A stretch of DNA of 64,000 nucleotides, from contig NC_086179.1 of NCBI RefSeq assembly GCF_023053635.1, positions 8,260,001-8,324,000 of the forward strand, given 5' to 3'. Below, piece by piece: positions 54,295 through 64,000 of this stretch. Source of the stretch: Elgaria multicarinata webbii (taxonomy: Eukaryota; Chordata; Lepidosauria; Squamata; Anguidae). How positions within the stretch are numbered: the first letter of the stretch is position 1; each line of letters opens with the position of its first letter. The notes under the pieces were generated by a model. The model saw only the letters and a list, made by a program, of their open reading frames with translations, searched no databases and was not told the DNA's origin. The position numbers were made by a program, and so were the translations under genes.

Positions 54295-54735
54295 CCAGGG
54301 TCTAGCACAATGGAGGGGTGAGGATCTCGCAATATCTTTATCATGAGATCTCCCCGTTTACACGGGGCGCGCGATGACCTCGGAGGGAGAGGACGTCACG
54401 CCCGCCATTTTGTTTTTTGTTAAAGGAGAAGAGCGCACGAATGCTCGTGTGCAAAAGGTAAGGTTTTTTTAATTTTAAATAATTTTCCCTGCTCCCCCAC
54501 CCCACCCCCGATGGACGCAGAGCTCCTGAGGGTCCCGGCTCCTCGCGAGGAGCCAGAACAAACTGCGATGCCTGCCCACACATTCCGTGGACGCGGGATC
54601 AGCCTGAGACCGTGGAAAAAGTGTGCTCAAAGGGTAGGGTGATATCCCGGGGAAAGGGAGGGATCATCATGTAGACACACGGGGACAATCCCGGGGATCG
54701 CCCAGGGATATCGCCCCGTCTAACTATGGCCCCAC
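54295..54735. mobile_element. Non-autonomous DNA element in TCAF intron 1
   Basis: It ends gatatcgccccgtctaactatggcc, related to the ends at 35583 and 57352. Inside are gatctcgcaatatc, cgccattttgttttttgtta and ggatcatcatgtagacac, all matched in 57352-57755. The left border is unclear. It explains the 80-residue minus-strand frame here. Confidence 0.7.
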
Positions 54736-54739
54736 TGTC

Positions 54740-55460
54740 TTAACATTCCATCACAGGTTAGCTTGACAAATAAACAGGAGCTGTGTGAATATTGCAAAGA
54801 ATAGTTCCTTGCAATCTTTTTTTGTATTTTATGTAAGTGTCCTTATTAGAGTCCTCACTTGATAACTCGTCAGTTTGGACTGTACGGCATACCATGACTT
54901 AAAGCCCTCCTCTGCAACAGGAGATTGTTTTCTGCACATACATATGGAACTGCTTGCTCTTTAAAGAATATGTTTTTAACCTTAACAATTTTAATCAGTG
55001 ATTACTTTATTGCTGTGTAAAATTATATAATCTTTGTTCCTTGGTTGTATTCTGCTATGGTCTAAGGACTGATGCAATAAATGTTGCCTGGGCTGATGGG
55101 AAGTGGATCTAATTTAGTGGCAATGGGGTTGGACTTCAAAAACATAGACAGAGAATTAGAAGGATCTCCAATGTTTCTTCTAGTCCAGTAGTCTTCAGCC
55201 TTTTCTGACTAAGGATCCATGTTTAGCCCAACACAGATTTCAGCAATCTTTTCTGAATCCCCACTCCATCTATTGATACGATGCTAGTGTTGCAATTCTG
55301 ATCCACCCCATCAGGCTATGACTCAGGAAGAAGACCAGTGATCTATTAGAGTTTTCACCAACCTGGTGCATTCCAGTTATTTCGGACAACAGCTCCCAGC
55401 AGCCCAGCCATGATCTTCAACGGTCAGATATGCTAGTAGTTGTCATCCAAAATACATCCT
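54740..55460. other. TCAF intron 1, no further exon seen
   Basis: A diverged palindromic repeat copy lies at about 55355-55455 (ccaacctggtgcattccag). Nothing else is recognised. Confidence 0.5.
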
Positions 55461-55461
55461 T

Positions 55462-55785
55462 AAATACTTAAAAAGTTGTCACACAGAGGAGGGCCAGGAT
55501 CTCTTCTCGATCATCCCAGAGTGCAGGACACGGAATAACGGGCTCAAGTTAAAGGAAGCCAGATTCCAGCTGGACATCAGGAAAAACTTCCTGACTGTTA
55601 GAGCAGTACAACAATGGAAACAGTTACCTAGGGAGGTTGTGGGCTCTCCCACACTAGAGGCCTTCAAGAGGCAGCTGGACAAGCATCTGTCAGGGATGCT
55701 TTAGGGTGGATTCCTGCATTGAGCGGGAGGTTGGACTCGATGGCCTTATAGGCCCCTCCCAACTCTACTATTCTGATTCTATGAC
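55462..55785 (+). mobile_element. CR1 LINE 3' end in TCAF intron 1
   Basis: ttaaatacttaaaaagttgtc through tatga. It contains the sense CR1 reverse-transcriptase end, and its antisense shadow frame should be ignored. A second CR1 tip follows at 55963-56055. Confidence 0.92.
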
Positions 55786-55962
55786 TTATAAATGGTAAAA
55801 TGAATAAGAAATCAGCACCTTTTCATTGTTAAGAGATGGGAGCCCTCTGTCCGGAAGACAGGGAGATTCCATGTTCTTGGGAAGACTGTACTAGGGAAAA
55901 CACATTTCTCCCCCCACCCCATGACCCCAGAATTAACATGCCAAACTGTCCACCTCTCAAAC

Positions 55963-56055
55963 ATGCTTTAGGGTGGATTCCTGCATTGAGCAGGGGGTTG
56001 GACTCAAAGGCCTTATAGGCCCCTTCCAACTGTACTATTCTATGATTCTATGAAA
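55963..56055 (+). mobile_element. CR1 LINE 3' tip in TCAF intron 1
   Basis: catgctttagggtggattcctg through tctatgattctatga. Confidence 0.92.
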
Positions 56056-56151
56056 ATATCTGCATGAAACTCAGTTGAGGAACACTAATCTAGTTTGTTC
56101 AAGCACATCCTAGCTTTCAGATTAAATGTTCTTTTTTATATATGTGTATAG

Positions 56152-57167
56152 GCATGGAGTAAACATTGGAAACGATTTAAAGAGTCTTCTGAATGGAGTA
56201 ACTAAGTTCAATATACATGGTGATAACCCTAAACAGAGATCAATCCCTTCTCCACTGCTCATCCATGGAACCTTGGCATTTCCAGTTGGCATAACCCATT
56301 CACACCTGGCGTTCCTTGGGGCCGCCTACTACGGCAGAGGGCGCATTGTGGTTGCCTCTCATGAAGGGCTACTTAAGATATCATCAATGAAAACATTCCT
56401 ACTCAATGCCATCCACTGGCTGACTGCGGGAAAAGGAGGAAAGGTTGGCGTTGGAGACAACTACCGGAGGCTTTATTCCATGTTAAGTGAGGCAAGAATT
56501 CCATGTGAGCTAACTGATCTCAAGGATGGCCTTCGGGTATATTGTTGCACAGCCTACAGTGACAGAGAGATGGAGAAAATCCATGAGTTTGTCTCCGAAG
56601 GAGGTGGCCTCCTAATTGGGGGACAAGCTTGGCACTGGGCATATGGGAATCTTAACTCCAGTGCCATTGCTGAGTATCCAGGAAACAAGATTCTTAACAA
56701 GTTTGGAATTGGAATCACTGGGAAAACTCTTGATATAGCTAGTGAAAGCTACCCAGCAGGAGAGGCCAGAGATGTCGTTTTGAGCTACCACTTCCGGAAA
56801 GAGCTCTTCCAATTCAAGGAATACATTCGGAACAATCAAGCCCCAGAGCCGCCATACTCCTCAAGGCTCAAGAAGCTAGCAGAAGATTGTGCCACATTCC
56901 TAGAGATCCCGGCTGCCGACTCTCCTCCTTTCTCCTCTGTTCACAAGGATATGCTTGAGCTGTTCCAGCTCCAGGGGCTTCCTGACGTCAGTGCAAACAA
57001 GCCAATCAAAGCCAGCTCAAATGAAGCAGTTTTAATCGACTTGGCTTGGAGACTCAACGATGTTATGCCAGCGTTCCAGAACTTAGTGCCCAGCCTGAAC
57101 CCCAACTTTGGAAAGCCTTATCACACAGCACCTCCCCAAACCATTTGGGTATATGGAAGGAATGACG
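56152..57167 (+). CDS. TCAF: TCAF, coding exon 2
   Basis: The acceptor is tatatgtgtatag (to 56151). The exon encodes the second N-terminal module, an internal repeat of exon 1: PLLIHGTLAFPVG parallels LLLTGDQAFPV, YGRGRIVVASHE parallels YGKGRMVVAAHE, LRVYCCTAYSDRE parallels GVYCIHAYDD, and GGGLLIGGQAWHWAYG parallels KGLLIGGQAWHWSY. It is followed by a linker (YHFRKELFQFKEYIRNNQAP, CATFLEIPAADSPPFSSVHK) and the approach to the M60-like domain (KPYHTAPPQTIWVYGRNDG). The length of about 339 codons fits the human protein. The frame is open throughout. The donor GACG/GTAAGC leaves phase 1. Confidence 0.95.
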
Positions 57168-57351
57168 GTAAGCTCCCTGCTGGTTTAATCTCTTGACCTT
57201 GAGTGGCGTGCCAGGTGAGGAATTTCCATGTGATGAGTTGGGAAATCCTAGGTTCAAAGCACATCTCATTCTTGAGTTCAGTTGACAGGTTTAAGCAAAC
57301 CACGTCCCTGCCCACGCTACCAGAATGACAATATGGGTTACTCTTAGACAG

Positions 57352-57755
57352 AGGCCATGGCTAGACAAGGGGCTTGGAGGGAGACGATCTCGTGATTTTA
57401 TGATCGCGAGATCGTCGCTCTCATTTACATGCAGCGCGTGACATCACGGCCACCATTTTGGGTTTTTTTTAAAGGGAAAGGAGCTCAAGCAAAAGGTAAA
57501 GTTGTTGTTGTTTTTAAAAAACAACCCTCACCCTCACCCTCCCCGATAACCGGTTCCCAGCTCCTCGTGGTTACTCGTGAGGAGCCAGGATAACCCGCAA
57601 CACTCAGCCACACTTTCCGCAGTTTCAGGAAAAGCAGGAAAAAAGGGCCTGCTGATATCTCGGGCCAAGGGAGGGATCATCCTTCCCTGCTCCCAGGATG
57701 CCCTGTGATCCCGGGGTGATCACCGGGATATCACCTGGTCTAGCCGTGGCTAAAG
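57352..57755. mobile_element. ~400-bp non-autonomous DNA element in TCAF intron 2
   Basis: Ends GCCATGGCTAGACAAGG and the inverse of GCCACGGCTAGACCAGG. It has an inner small palindrome gatctcgtgatttta-tgatcgcgagatc and shares ggccaccattttgggtttttt with 54295-54735. No frame. Target duplication not clear. Confidence 0.82.
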
Positions 57756-58400
57756 TTTGGAAGCATTGCTGAGAAACACACATGTTTCTCCTGGGGAATT
57801 ACCCCACTGAATGCAATCAGTCAGACTTCCGGGTAGGTTTGGGCTGCCCATGAGGAACACGATTTCATTCCAGAGAAATGCTGATGTTCAGCTAAAGAAG
57901 CTTGAGCCTCCCTTGCCCAGGTCAAAGGTTCTTGCAGTGATTTCATTAGGGGGTTCGGGTGAACCTTTCAAGTGTTTTAAGCAGGAGGAGATTGCAGAGC
58001 AGAGCAGGTTGGACACCACACCTCTGCTGGACACACATTTAGCATATTGGAGAAGATGCTCTATGCATGTTCTCATGTGTGGATGGTATGTGTGCACTTA
58101 AGGGGTGATCCTAATTCGGCCAGGCTCCGCCCTTGCATGGAGGTGCCTTAAGCATTATTTGGTGGGTGGGTGGGGCTGGCTGGAGCATCGGTGGGGATGG
58201 GGGAAGCCATCAATCTTTACAGACATGAGGAGACTTATCTGGGCCTCCCTTCCAGAAAAGCTCGATTCATCAAACAAAGTTTTGAAAAGTCTCAGCCTCC
58301 AATAAGGAACATTGAATAAAATTTGCCATTCACTATCAACTGTACAGCCTCTGTCCCACTGACATTTCCCCCAATTGTATCTCCTGGTTTGGCCTTCCAG

Positions 58401-58495
58401 GAAAGGAAGCATGGAGAAGCACTGGTATGTATGTTCCTCCAGCCAAAACAGCCACCTTGCTATTTCCATCCACGGCCATCGGTGCTAAACTACAG
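58401..58495 (+). CDS. TCAF: TCAF, coding exon 3 (95 bp)
   Basis: This small exon is found by its splice sites and homology. The acceptor tttggccttccag ends at 58400. The 95 bp complete the Gly split from exon 2 and encode KEAWRSTGMYVPPAKTATLL then FPSTAIGAKLQ. The donor is CAG/GTGAAC in phase 0. The human counterpart, as I recall it, reads [20 protein letters not shown]..LKIQ. It belongs to the start of the M60-like peptidase domain (carbohydrate-binding-like region before the zinc site). Confidence 0.92.
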
Positions 58496-58841
58496 GTGAA
58501 CTCATTAAGACTAAATACTTAAGTCAGTGACCATAGTATGAGCTGAAGAAGGCAAGATATGAGTGACCAGGTTGAAGAATTCTTGGTCGCACTTGTAGAT
58601 TAATACTGAGGTTCTGTTGCACGTCCTAGAAAAATGCTACCCAGGGATCAGGGAGCCTAGTGGTGTGGCCTAGTGGAGAGAACCAATAAAAAAGAGAGAT
58701 AGACTCTAGTGTTGAAAAGTAGAAAAGTTTTTAGCTTTCCTAGTGGAGAGAAGGCAGGAATTGGACTAGAGAGGCACAAGATCCAGTTTTCTGCAGAGAG
58801 ACCCTCGGGCAAGACACTCCTTTTCAGTCTAAGATTGACAG

Positions 58842-59017
58842 TAGGGCTGTACAAGCCTCGGATTTTGGATTTGAATATCTGAGGCACAGAGTCCATTTTA
58901 TGGTGGATTCGCCATTTCCTTACACAGCCCTAGGCCCCGTACAGTCAACAACTCCCAACATGCAGTGCCTGGGAGAGCTGATATTCAAATCCAAAATCCA
59001 AGGCTTGCACAGCCGTA
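58842..59017. mobile_element. 176-bp hAT MITE in TCAF intron 3
   Basis: Ends TAGGGCTGTACAAGCCTCGG and the inverse of TACGGCTGTGCAAGCC. Exact 8-bp duplication ATTGACAG (58834-58841, 59018-59025). The inner arms cggattttggatttgaatatc / gatattcaaatccaaaatcc make it a near palindrome. Confidence 0.9.
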
Positions 59018-59380
59018 ATTGACAGACCTCAGGGTTGGTGCTGTAGTGCAGGTGTTCATCGTGACAGCCTCTGCAGCCACTTTGCCTGGAGAGAGCTGCG
59101 GTTACACTAGAACGGTGAAGTAGAGGGATACAACATGTGCCCAAGCATTAGACCATCAGCTTAAGATTTTCCAGGAGTTTCTTTTCCCAGTGAAAAAGAG
59201 AAACACTTGATCAAAGTCAATAAACCTCATTCAAAATCAAGTGACCCCCAAAATACTTTTGTGTCACCATCCCTGCCATTTAGGAAGTCCCAGTATTTGA
59301 ACTACGTCAGCCCTGCCTCCAATATACCCCTGATCAAGATCTCTGCTGGAATTTCAGGATTTGGGCTTCCTGTTCAGGGT

Positions 59381-59430
59381 AGAATCATAGAATCATAGAA
59401 TAGCAGAGTTGGAAAGGGCCTACAAGGGTA
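59381..59430 (-). mobile_element. CR1 LINE extreme 3' tip
   Basis: tagaatcatagaatcatagaatagcagagttgg, cut after about 50 bp. Confidence 0.85.
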
Positions 59431-59439
59431 CCATAGGGA

Positions 59440-60930
59440 AAAGTGAAATCTCTAGGCCAAGGGCCAGATGGAACACAACAGACCACTTTCCTGCTGGGTC
59501 CCTTCTGTCCCATTCCAAAGTCCAACAACAAGAAATCTGAGAGTTCAGAATTGGGTTGGAGGAAGGAGCTAAGTTTTTCTGCTTATGGCACCATTACCTT
59601 GAGTTATTTGCTCTGCTTTCCTTTAGTGGTTATTGACTGGCCTGCACTGTGTTGGGTTGAACAGCAGGGGCTTGATATAATGGGTGATTCCAGATGGCAG
59701 GAGTCCTCGCACTAAGAGAAAGCATCGTACAGCTATTTCTATACCTTCAAATAGCCAAAGCTCTTTGGGCACTTTAGAAAATATAAAATCCTTAAAAAGC
59801 AAAACAAATCCCCACATAATATAAAATCTTTAATGTTCAAACATTTTCTTTAAATATACTTTTTTTAAAAAAAATGTAGCGGAAATCTATTCTGTCTTTT
59901 CTTCCTTACCTGATATTTCAAGTTAAGAAAAAGGGTGGAAGCAGCAGAGGGAAAATCTGGTACCTCGTAAAATTCTGTGCATTCAGGCAGTCTGGTGGCA
60001 TTATAGAAGCCTCATCTGCAGGCACCCTAAAAACTGTACATCGCCAGCATTGGCATTATTTCTAAATATAATACTTCCAATTTTATACAGCTTTTTTTTC
60101 AAGGTATTCAAAATAGATCACATAGATTTACGGATCCAACAAAGAATCTTGTTGCATCTTAAAGACTAATAAATATATTATGGCATACTTTGTCATAGAC
60201 TACAGTCCGCCTCATCAAAGGCATGATGGGTATTTTGGCCCAGGCCAGGCCACACTGGTCCCCAAATACATGAGGCCCTACTTGACCCACTCAACAAATA
60301 TAAATTGAGTTACTGTTGAGCTGCTGTTTTGGAATTCCATTTCCCCCTTGAATCCGTCCAAAATAGCAGTGTGATTATTATTATTAATTATTATTATTTA
60401 TTTATATAGCACCATCCATGTACGTGGTGCTGTTGATGAAGTGACAACTCCCAATTCACCACATCCTTCAGGCGTGTTCATTTCGGATCCATTTGGGAAG
60501 TCACCATTCAACACCAAAAGAGTTTTGCAAGGGAAGGGGGGGGGGACGCTAGCATCCTTCCCAGATGCACTCTGGGAAACAAAGATGGCAGCCGGTGCAT
60601 GTAGAGTTCTGTAACTACTGCTGGCGAAGCTCCTGCAAAGCCGGCAGCTTTTAAAAAGAAAAACATGTAAAATTCACCCCTATCCTTTTTCCACTTGAGG
60701 GAGGCAGCCAAAACGTCCCCAAATACAGCCTGATTTGGTGGTGGTGGTGGGAATAGTGAGACACCAGCCCTACTTGGAATCCATGTGAGATGCCTGTGAA
60801 GTCTTCACTGGTCGATCCCCATGCGTATTACACACTCAAAATAGAACCTGCTAGGAGCAATATCTTTCTTAGCCCAGTGTCTCTTTGTAGTAGTGAATAT
60901 TTTGTACCATCAGTCCTGAATCCAGCACCC
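59440..60930. other. TCAF intron 3, no exon seen
   Basis: A short interspersed-repeat fragment of unknown class lies at about 60095-60235 (cttgttgcatcttaaagact, gactacagtccgcctcatca). A L2-like tail word (atagccaaagctctttgggc) is at about 59750-59775. Nothing else is recognised. Confidence 0.5.
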
Positions 60931-60940
60931 TTTTCTCCAG

Positions 60941-61154
60941 GTACAGATCGGCTGTCATACTGATAACCTGAGCAAAGCTGAAGAGCTGAAACGCCCTTCA
61001 GTGGTGGTAAGAAGATTTGAAGTTAAGCGTCAGAAGATAGAAGTCTCCAGTTTGTGGGGCGGCCTCTTGTACATCATAGTACCAGAGAAGTCTTCACTGG
61101 CTGATATCTCCGTCACCATTGAAGGGGCGACAATGGCTCCTTATTTCAAGCATG
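60941..61154 (+). CDS. TCAF: TCAF, coding exon 4
   Basis: The acceptor cacccttttctccag ends at 60940. The 214 bp encode VQIGCHTDNLSKAEELKRPS, the variable RRFEVKRQKIEVSS, LWGGLLYIIVPEKSSLADIS and VTIEGATMAPYFKHG. Human TCAF1, as recalled, has IQIGCHTDDLTRASKLFR and SLWGGLLYIIVPQNSKLG. The segment is part of the M60-like domain ahead of the HELGR-type zinc motif, which must be encoded beyond the right edge. The donor CATG/GTAAGA leaves phase 1. With exons 1-3 this gives 647 codons, against about 921 for the whole human protein; the gene is therefore incomplete in this window. Confidence 0.94.
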
Positions 61155-61301
61155 GTAAGAGAACCATGTGTTCATCAAATGAATGGAGGGTGGGCTTTTC
61201 TGTGAACTCAAAAGTCTGCTGGAATTCAGATGTTGCTGTGAGTCCTAGTGCATGACCTGCATCTGCAAACAGCTTGATGTTCCCAATTCTTCATCAAGCA
61301 T

Positions 61302-61985
61302 AGAATCATAGAATAGCAGAGTTGGAAGGGGCCTACAAGGCCATCGAGTCCAACCCCCTGCTCAATGCAGGAATCCACCCTAAAGCATCCCTGACAGATG
61401 CTTGTCCAGCTGCCTCTTGAAGGCCTCTAGTGTGAGAGCCCACTACCTCCCTAGGTAACAGATTCCATTGTCATACTGCTCTAACAGTCAGGAAGTTTTT
61501 CCTGATGGCCAGCTGGAATCTGGCTTCCTTTAACTTGAGCCTGTTATTCTGTGTCCTGCACTCTGGGAGGATCGAGAAGAGATCCTGGCCCTCCTCTGTG
61601 TGACAACCTTTTAAGGATTTGAAGAGTGCTATCATGTCTCCCCTCAATCTTCTCTTCTCCAGGCTCAACATGCCCAGTTCTTTCAGTCTCTCCTCATAGG
61701 GCTTTGTTTCCAGATCCCTGATCATCCTGGTTGCTCTCCTCTGAACACGCTCCAGCTTGTCTGCGTCCTTCTTGAATTGTGGAGCCCAGAACTGGACGCA
61801 ATACTCTAGATGAGGCCTAACCAGGGCCAAATAGAGAGGAACCAGTACCTCACGTGATTTGAAAGCTATACTTCTATTAATGCAGCCCAAAATAGCATTT
61901 GCCTTTCTTGCAGCCATATCGCACTGTTGGCTCATATTCAGCTTGTGATCTACAACAATTCCAAGATCCTTCTCATTTGTAGTAT
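61302..61985 (-). mobile_element. CR1 LINE 3' portion in TCAF intron 4, antisense
   Basis: The longest CR1 tail of the window. The minus strand reads [20 protein letters not shown] ... [20 protein letters not shown] ... [13 protein letters not shown]. It reaches upstream to the SNTTNEKDLGIVVDHKL region near 61985. Confidence 0.94.
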
Positions 61986-62085
61986 TGCTGAGCCAAAATA
62001 GGTCCTTAAGACCTTTACAATGAATATCAGCTCCACCCTCAGTAAATTACAGGTCTCCAATTCAGTCATGTGCCAACTCCAATAA

Positions 62086-64000
62086 ACACAGACCCAAAAC
62101 TGTGTTTGAAACTATAAAAAGTCCCAAGTTTCAATAGTCCTCCAATTGTTCGCTTCACCCCATGTACCTGTTTCCCTCGAATTATCCCCTACAGCACTAA
62201 ACTGTCAGCGTTGTTGTTGTTGTTGTTGTTGTTGTTGTTAGCTAAGTCACACCCTGGGCAGCAGCGCTCCTAAGATCCTTTGCATACCAGGAAATGGGTT
62301 TAAGGGGGGAAATGTTAAAAAAATCATAAAAAATCAATGGCTGACCCAATCCAATTCAAATTTGGTATGCTTAAAGCTCTCCTTAATATCTATTACTGTG
62401 ATGTCTCTAGCGTTAAAACTTACGTAGATGTAAGCATTTGTTTAATTTTTCTTTAAACATATCAAATCCTGCTCCTGTGCCCCCAGTAGCCGCTCAGAAA
62501 ACAACAAAGGATTCACTCGAAAATTAGTACCAAAATACCTCGATTGTTTTTCCTTTATAGCACAATTAAAGCAGGATGCATGGGAGTACTTCACAGTCAA
62601 AGCAAATTATAAACTGGAAAACTTCTGAGTACTTCACAATAAAAGCACATTATAAGCTGGAAAACTCCGGAGTCCTTTGCACGCAATCTGCAGTGATTGC
62701 ACAGTATAATCCTGGTGTGATAAAGCTCTGTATCAATACCACACCACATGTCAGCACTCTGTTAAAGAATTGCTCTTACTTTTGTTGATGCAGTCAGAAT
62801 TTATAGATGAAAATGCTAGTACTGTGTTGGGAAACTGAAAATTTTCTTATAGAACTTTCCCCATGCAATTGCTACTTTACTATCATTTAAAAAGAACCCA
62901 AAACATCTTTCTAGGAACAGTGACATTACATAGCCAAACAGATTTGGCTACACTTTAATAATTGCTAAATGAAGCCAATTCAGAGTGAGGGTAATATAAC
63001 CTGCATTACTTTTCCTTTATTCTGGGCAGTATTCAGTGTTAAGTCCTATGAAGAATAGACCCACTGAATTAGTCATAACTAATCTAGGTCCCATTAAATT
63101 CAATTTGTCTACTCTAAAAAGGACTAACGTTGGATATTGTTCTCTGAATACACCATAAAGCCCATTTGGATTCCCCACCCAGAATACCACGAAGGGTGTT
63201 TTTTTCGGCGGGGGGGAGGTGAATAAATTGCCAACAACATCCCCACCCCCAATTTCTGAGTTCTCTAGAATATAATGTTCATGTGTGTTTTCTGTTTTTA
63301 AATATTGCATTAGGTGAAACCTGTGTAAATGCCTGGAAGAATTTTGTTTGAAACAATAAAAAGTCCTAAGTTTCAATGGTCCTCACATTGTACCAGCAGC
63401 ACACCACATGATAGCATTGTAAGGGAACAGCTTGTATCTTTGTTGATGCAGACAGAATTTTATGGATGAAAATACTAGTGGTGCGTAGTGAAATGAATGC
63501 ATCTGGATGACTTTAAAATAAATATAGAAGTCAATTGCTACTTTGATACCGTAAAAAAACAAAAACAAAAATAAACTACCTTCCTAGGAATATTGACATT
63601 GCATAGCTAGTTAGATCTGTCTACTTTATGATACTTGCTAAATTAAGCCAATTCAAAGTGAGGGCAATGCAACCTGCATCACCTTTCCTTTGCTCTGGGT
63701 AGTACCCAATGTTAGTCCTACTTAGAATAGACCTATTGAATGGGACTTAGGTTAGTCATAACTAACCTAAATCCCATTCATTGCAATGTGTCTACTCTAA
63801 GAAGGACTAACATTGGGTATTGCCCTCTGAATACACCGTCAAGTCCCTCTGGACTCGTCACCCAGAACACAATGTGTGTGTGTGTGGGGGGGCATTATTT
63901 CGGAGGTTGAATGAATTGGCAAAAACATCCTCAGCTCCAATTATTGATTTCTCTAGAATATACTGTTCATCGGTGTTTTCTATTTTTAAATATTGCATTA
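62086..64000 (+). repeat. Local tandem duplication, period about 660-690 bp
   Basis: The words ataaaaagtccyaagtttcaat (62115 and 63357), tttgttgatgcag (62782 and 63440) and ttaaatattgcatta (63299 and 63986) appear in the same order in two copies. The first copy runs about 62086-63330 and contains a DNA element (62155-62740). The second starts about 63331 and reaches the right edge. The copies differ by many substitutions, so the duplication is not recent. Confidence 0.88.
62155..62740. mobile_element. DNA element, second copy of the 37806 family
   Basis: Shares gatcctttgcataccaggaa, caaatttggtatgcttaaag, gcaggatgcatgggagtactt and ggtgtgataaagctct with 37806-38385. It contains a (TTG)n run at 62211-62239 and a short inner duplication (gagtacttcaca). 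It splits the first copy of the local duplication. Confidence 0.8.

Noticed and set aside
61155-64000. TCAF exon 5
   Set aside because: I looked for an EEWK- or HELG-like segment next to splice sites in all + frames and saw none; the intron holds CR1, a DNA element and a local duplication.

Overview
The window reads as nuclear DNA of a squamate reptile (lizard or snake). The evidence is the repeat mix: CR1 and L2 LINE 3' ends in dozens of copies, BovB/RTE LINE pieces, tRNA-derived CORE-type SINEs, and many short hAT and palindromic non-autonomous DNA transposons. Species and chromosome cannot be told from the sequence. About nine tenths of the window is intergenic or intronic DNA packed with interspersed repeats; only three host genes and one retrocopy are supported, and all three genes lie on the + strand.

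Layout. 1-28.8 kb holds no supported host exon; it is nested CR1, L2, SINE, L1 and DNA-transposon remnants separated by plain single-copy-looking DNA. 28.8-34.6 kb carries the first secreted DNA/RNA non-specific endonuclease gene of the ENDOD1 type (two coding exons), followed 78 bp after its stop by an intron-less, 5'-truncated AKIP1 retrocopy on the other strand. 35-41 kb is again repeats, including an L2 inserted into an L2 and a well-bounded hAT element. 41.3-45.1 kb carries a second ENDOD1-type gene. Its first coding exon and about 1.3 kb around it are almost the same as in gene 1, while its second exon is only about half identical. Its open reading frame ends inside a terminal-inverted-repeat element. 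45-53 kb holds a 2-kb hAT element with 8-bp target duplications and an internal 155-bp tandem repeat, and a 4 x 212-bp tandem array built from a CR1 tail. 53.6-61.2 kb holds the first four coding exons of a TRPM8 channel-associated factor (TCAF) gene, which runs off the right edge. 62-64 kb is a local tandem duplication in the following intron, split in its first copy by a DNA element.

Function. The two nuclease genes encode small proteins with an N-terminal signal sequence that keep the His/Asn/Glu catalytic spacing of the Serratia nuclease family, so both could be active secreted nucleases. TCAF proteins bind TRPM8 and control its surface level; the window covers both N-terminal modules and the start of the M60-like domain. 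Nothing shows that the nucleases and TCAF work together.

Main points for follow-up: the near-identical exon 1 pair joined to diverged second exons, the transposon-derived C-terminus of gene 2, the AKIP1 retrocopy, the CR1-derived 212-bp array, and hAT elements with different ends that share the same GC-rich core.
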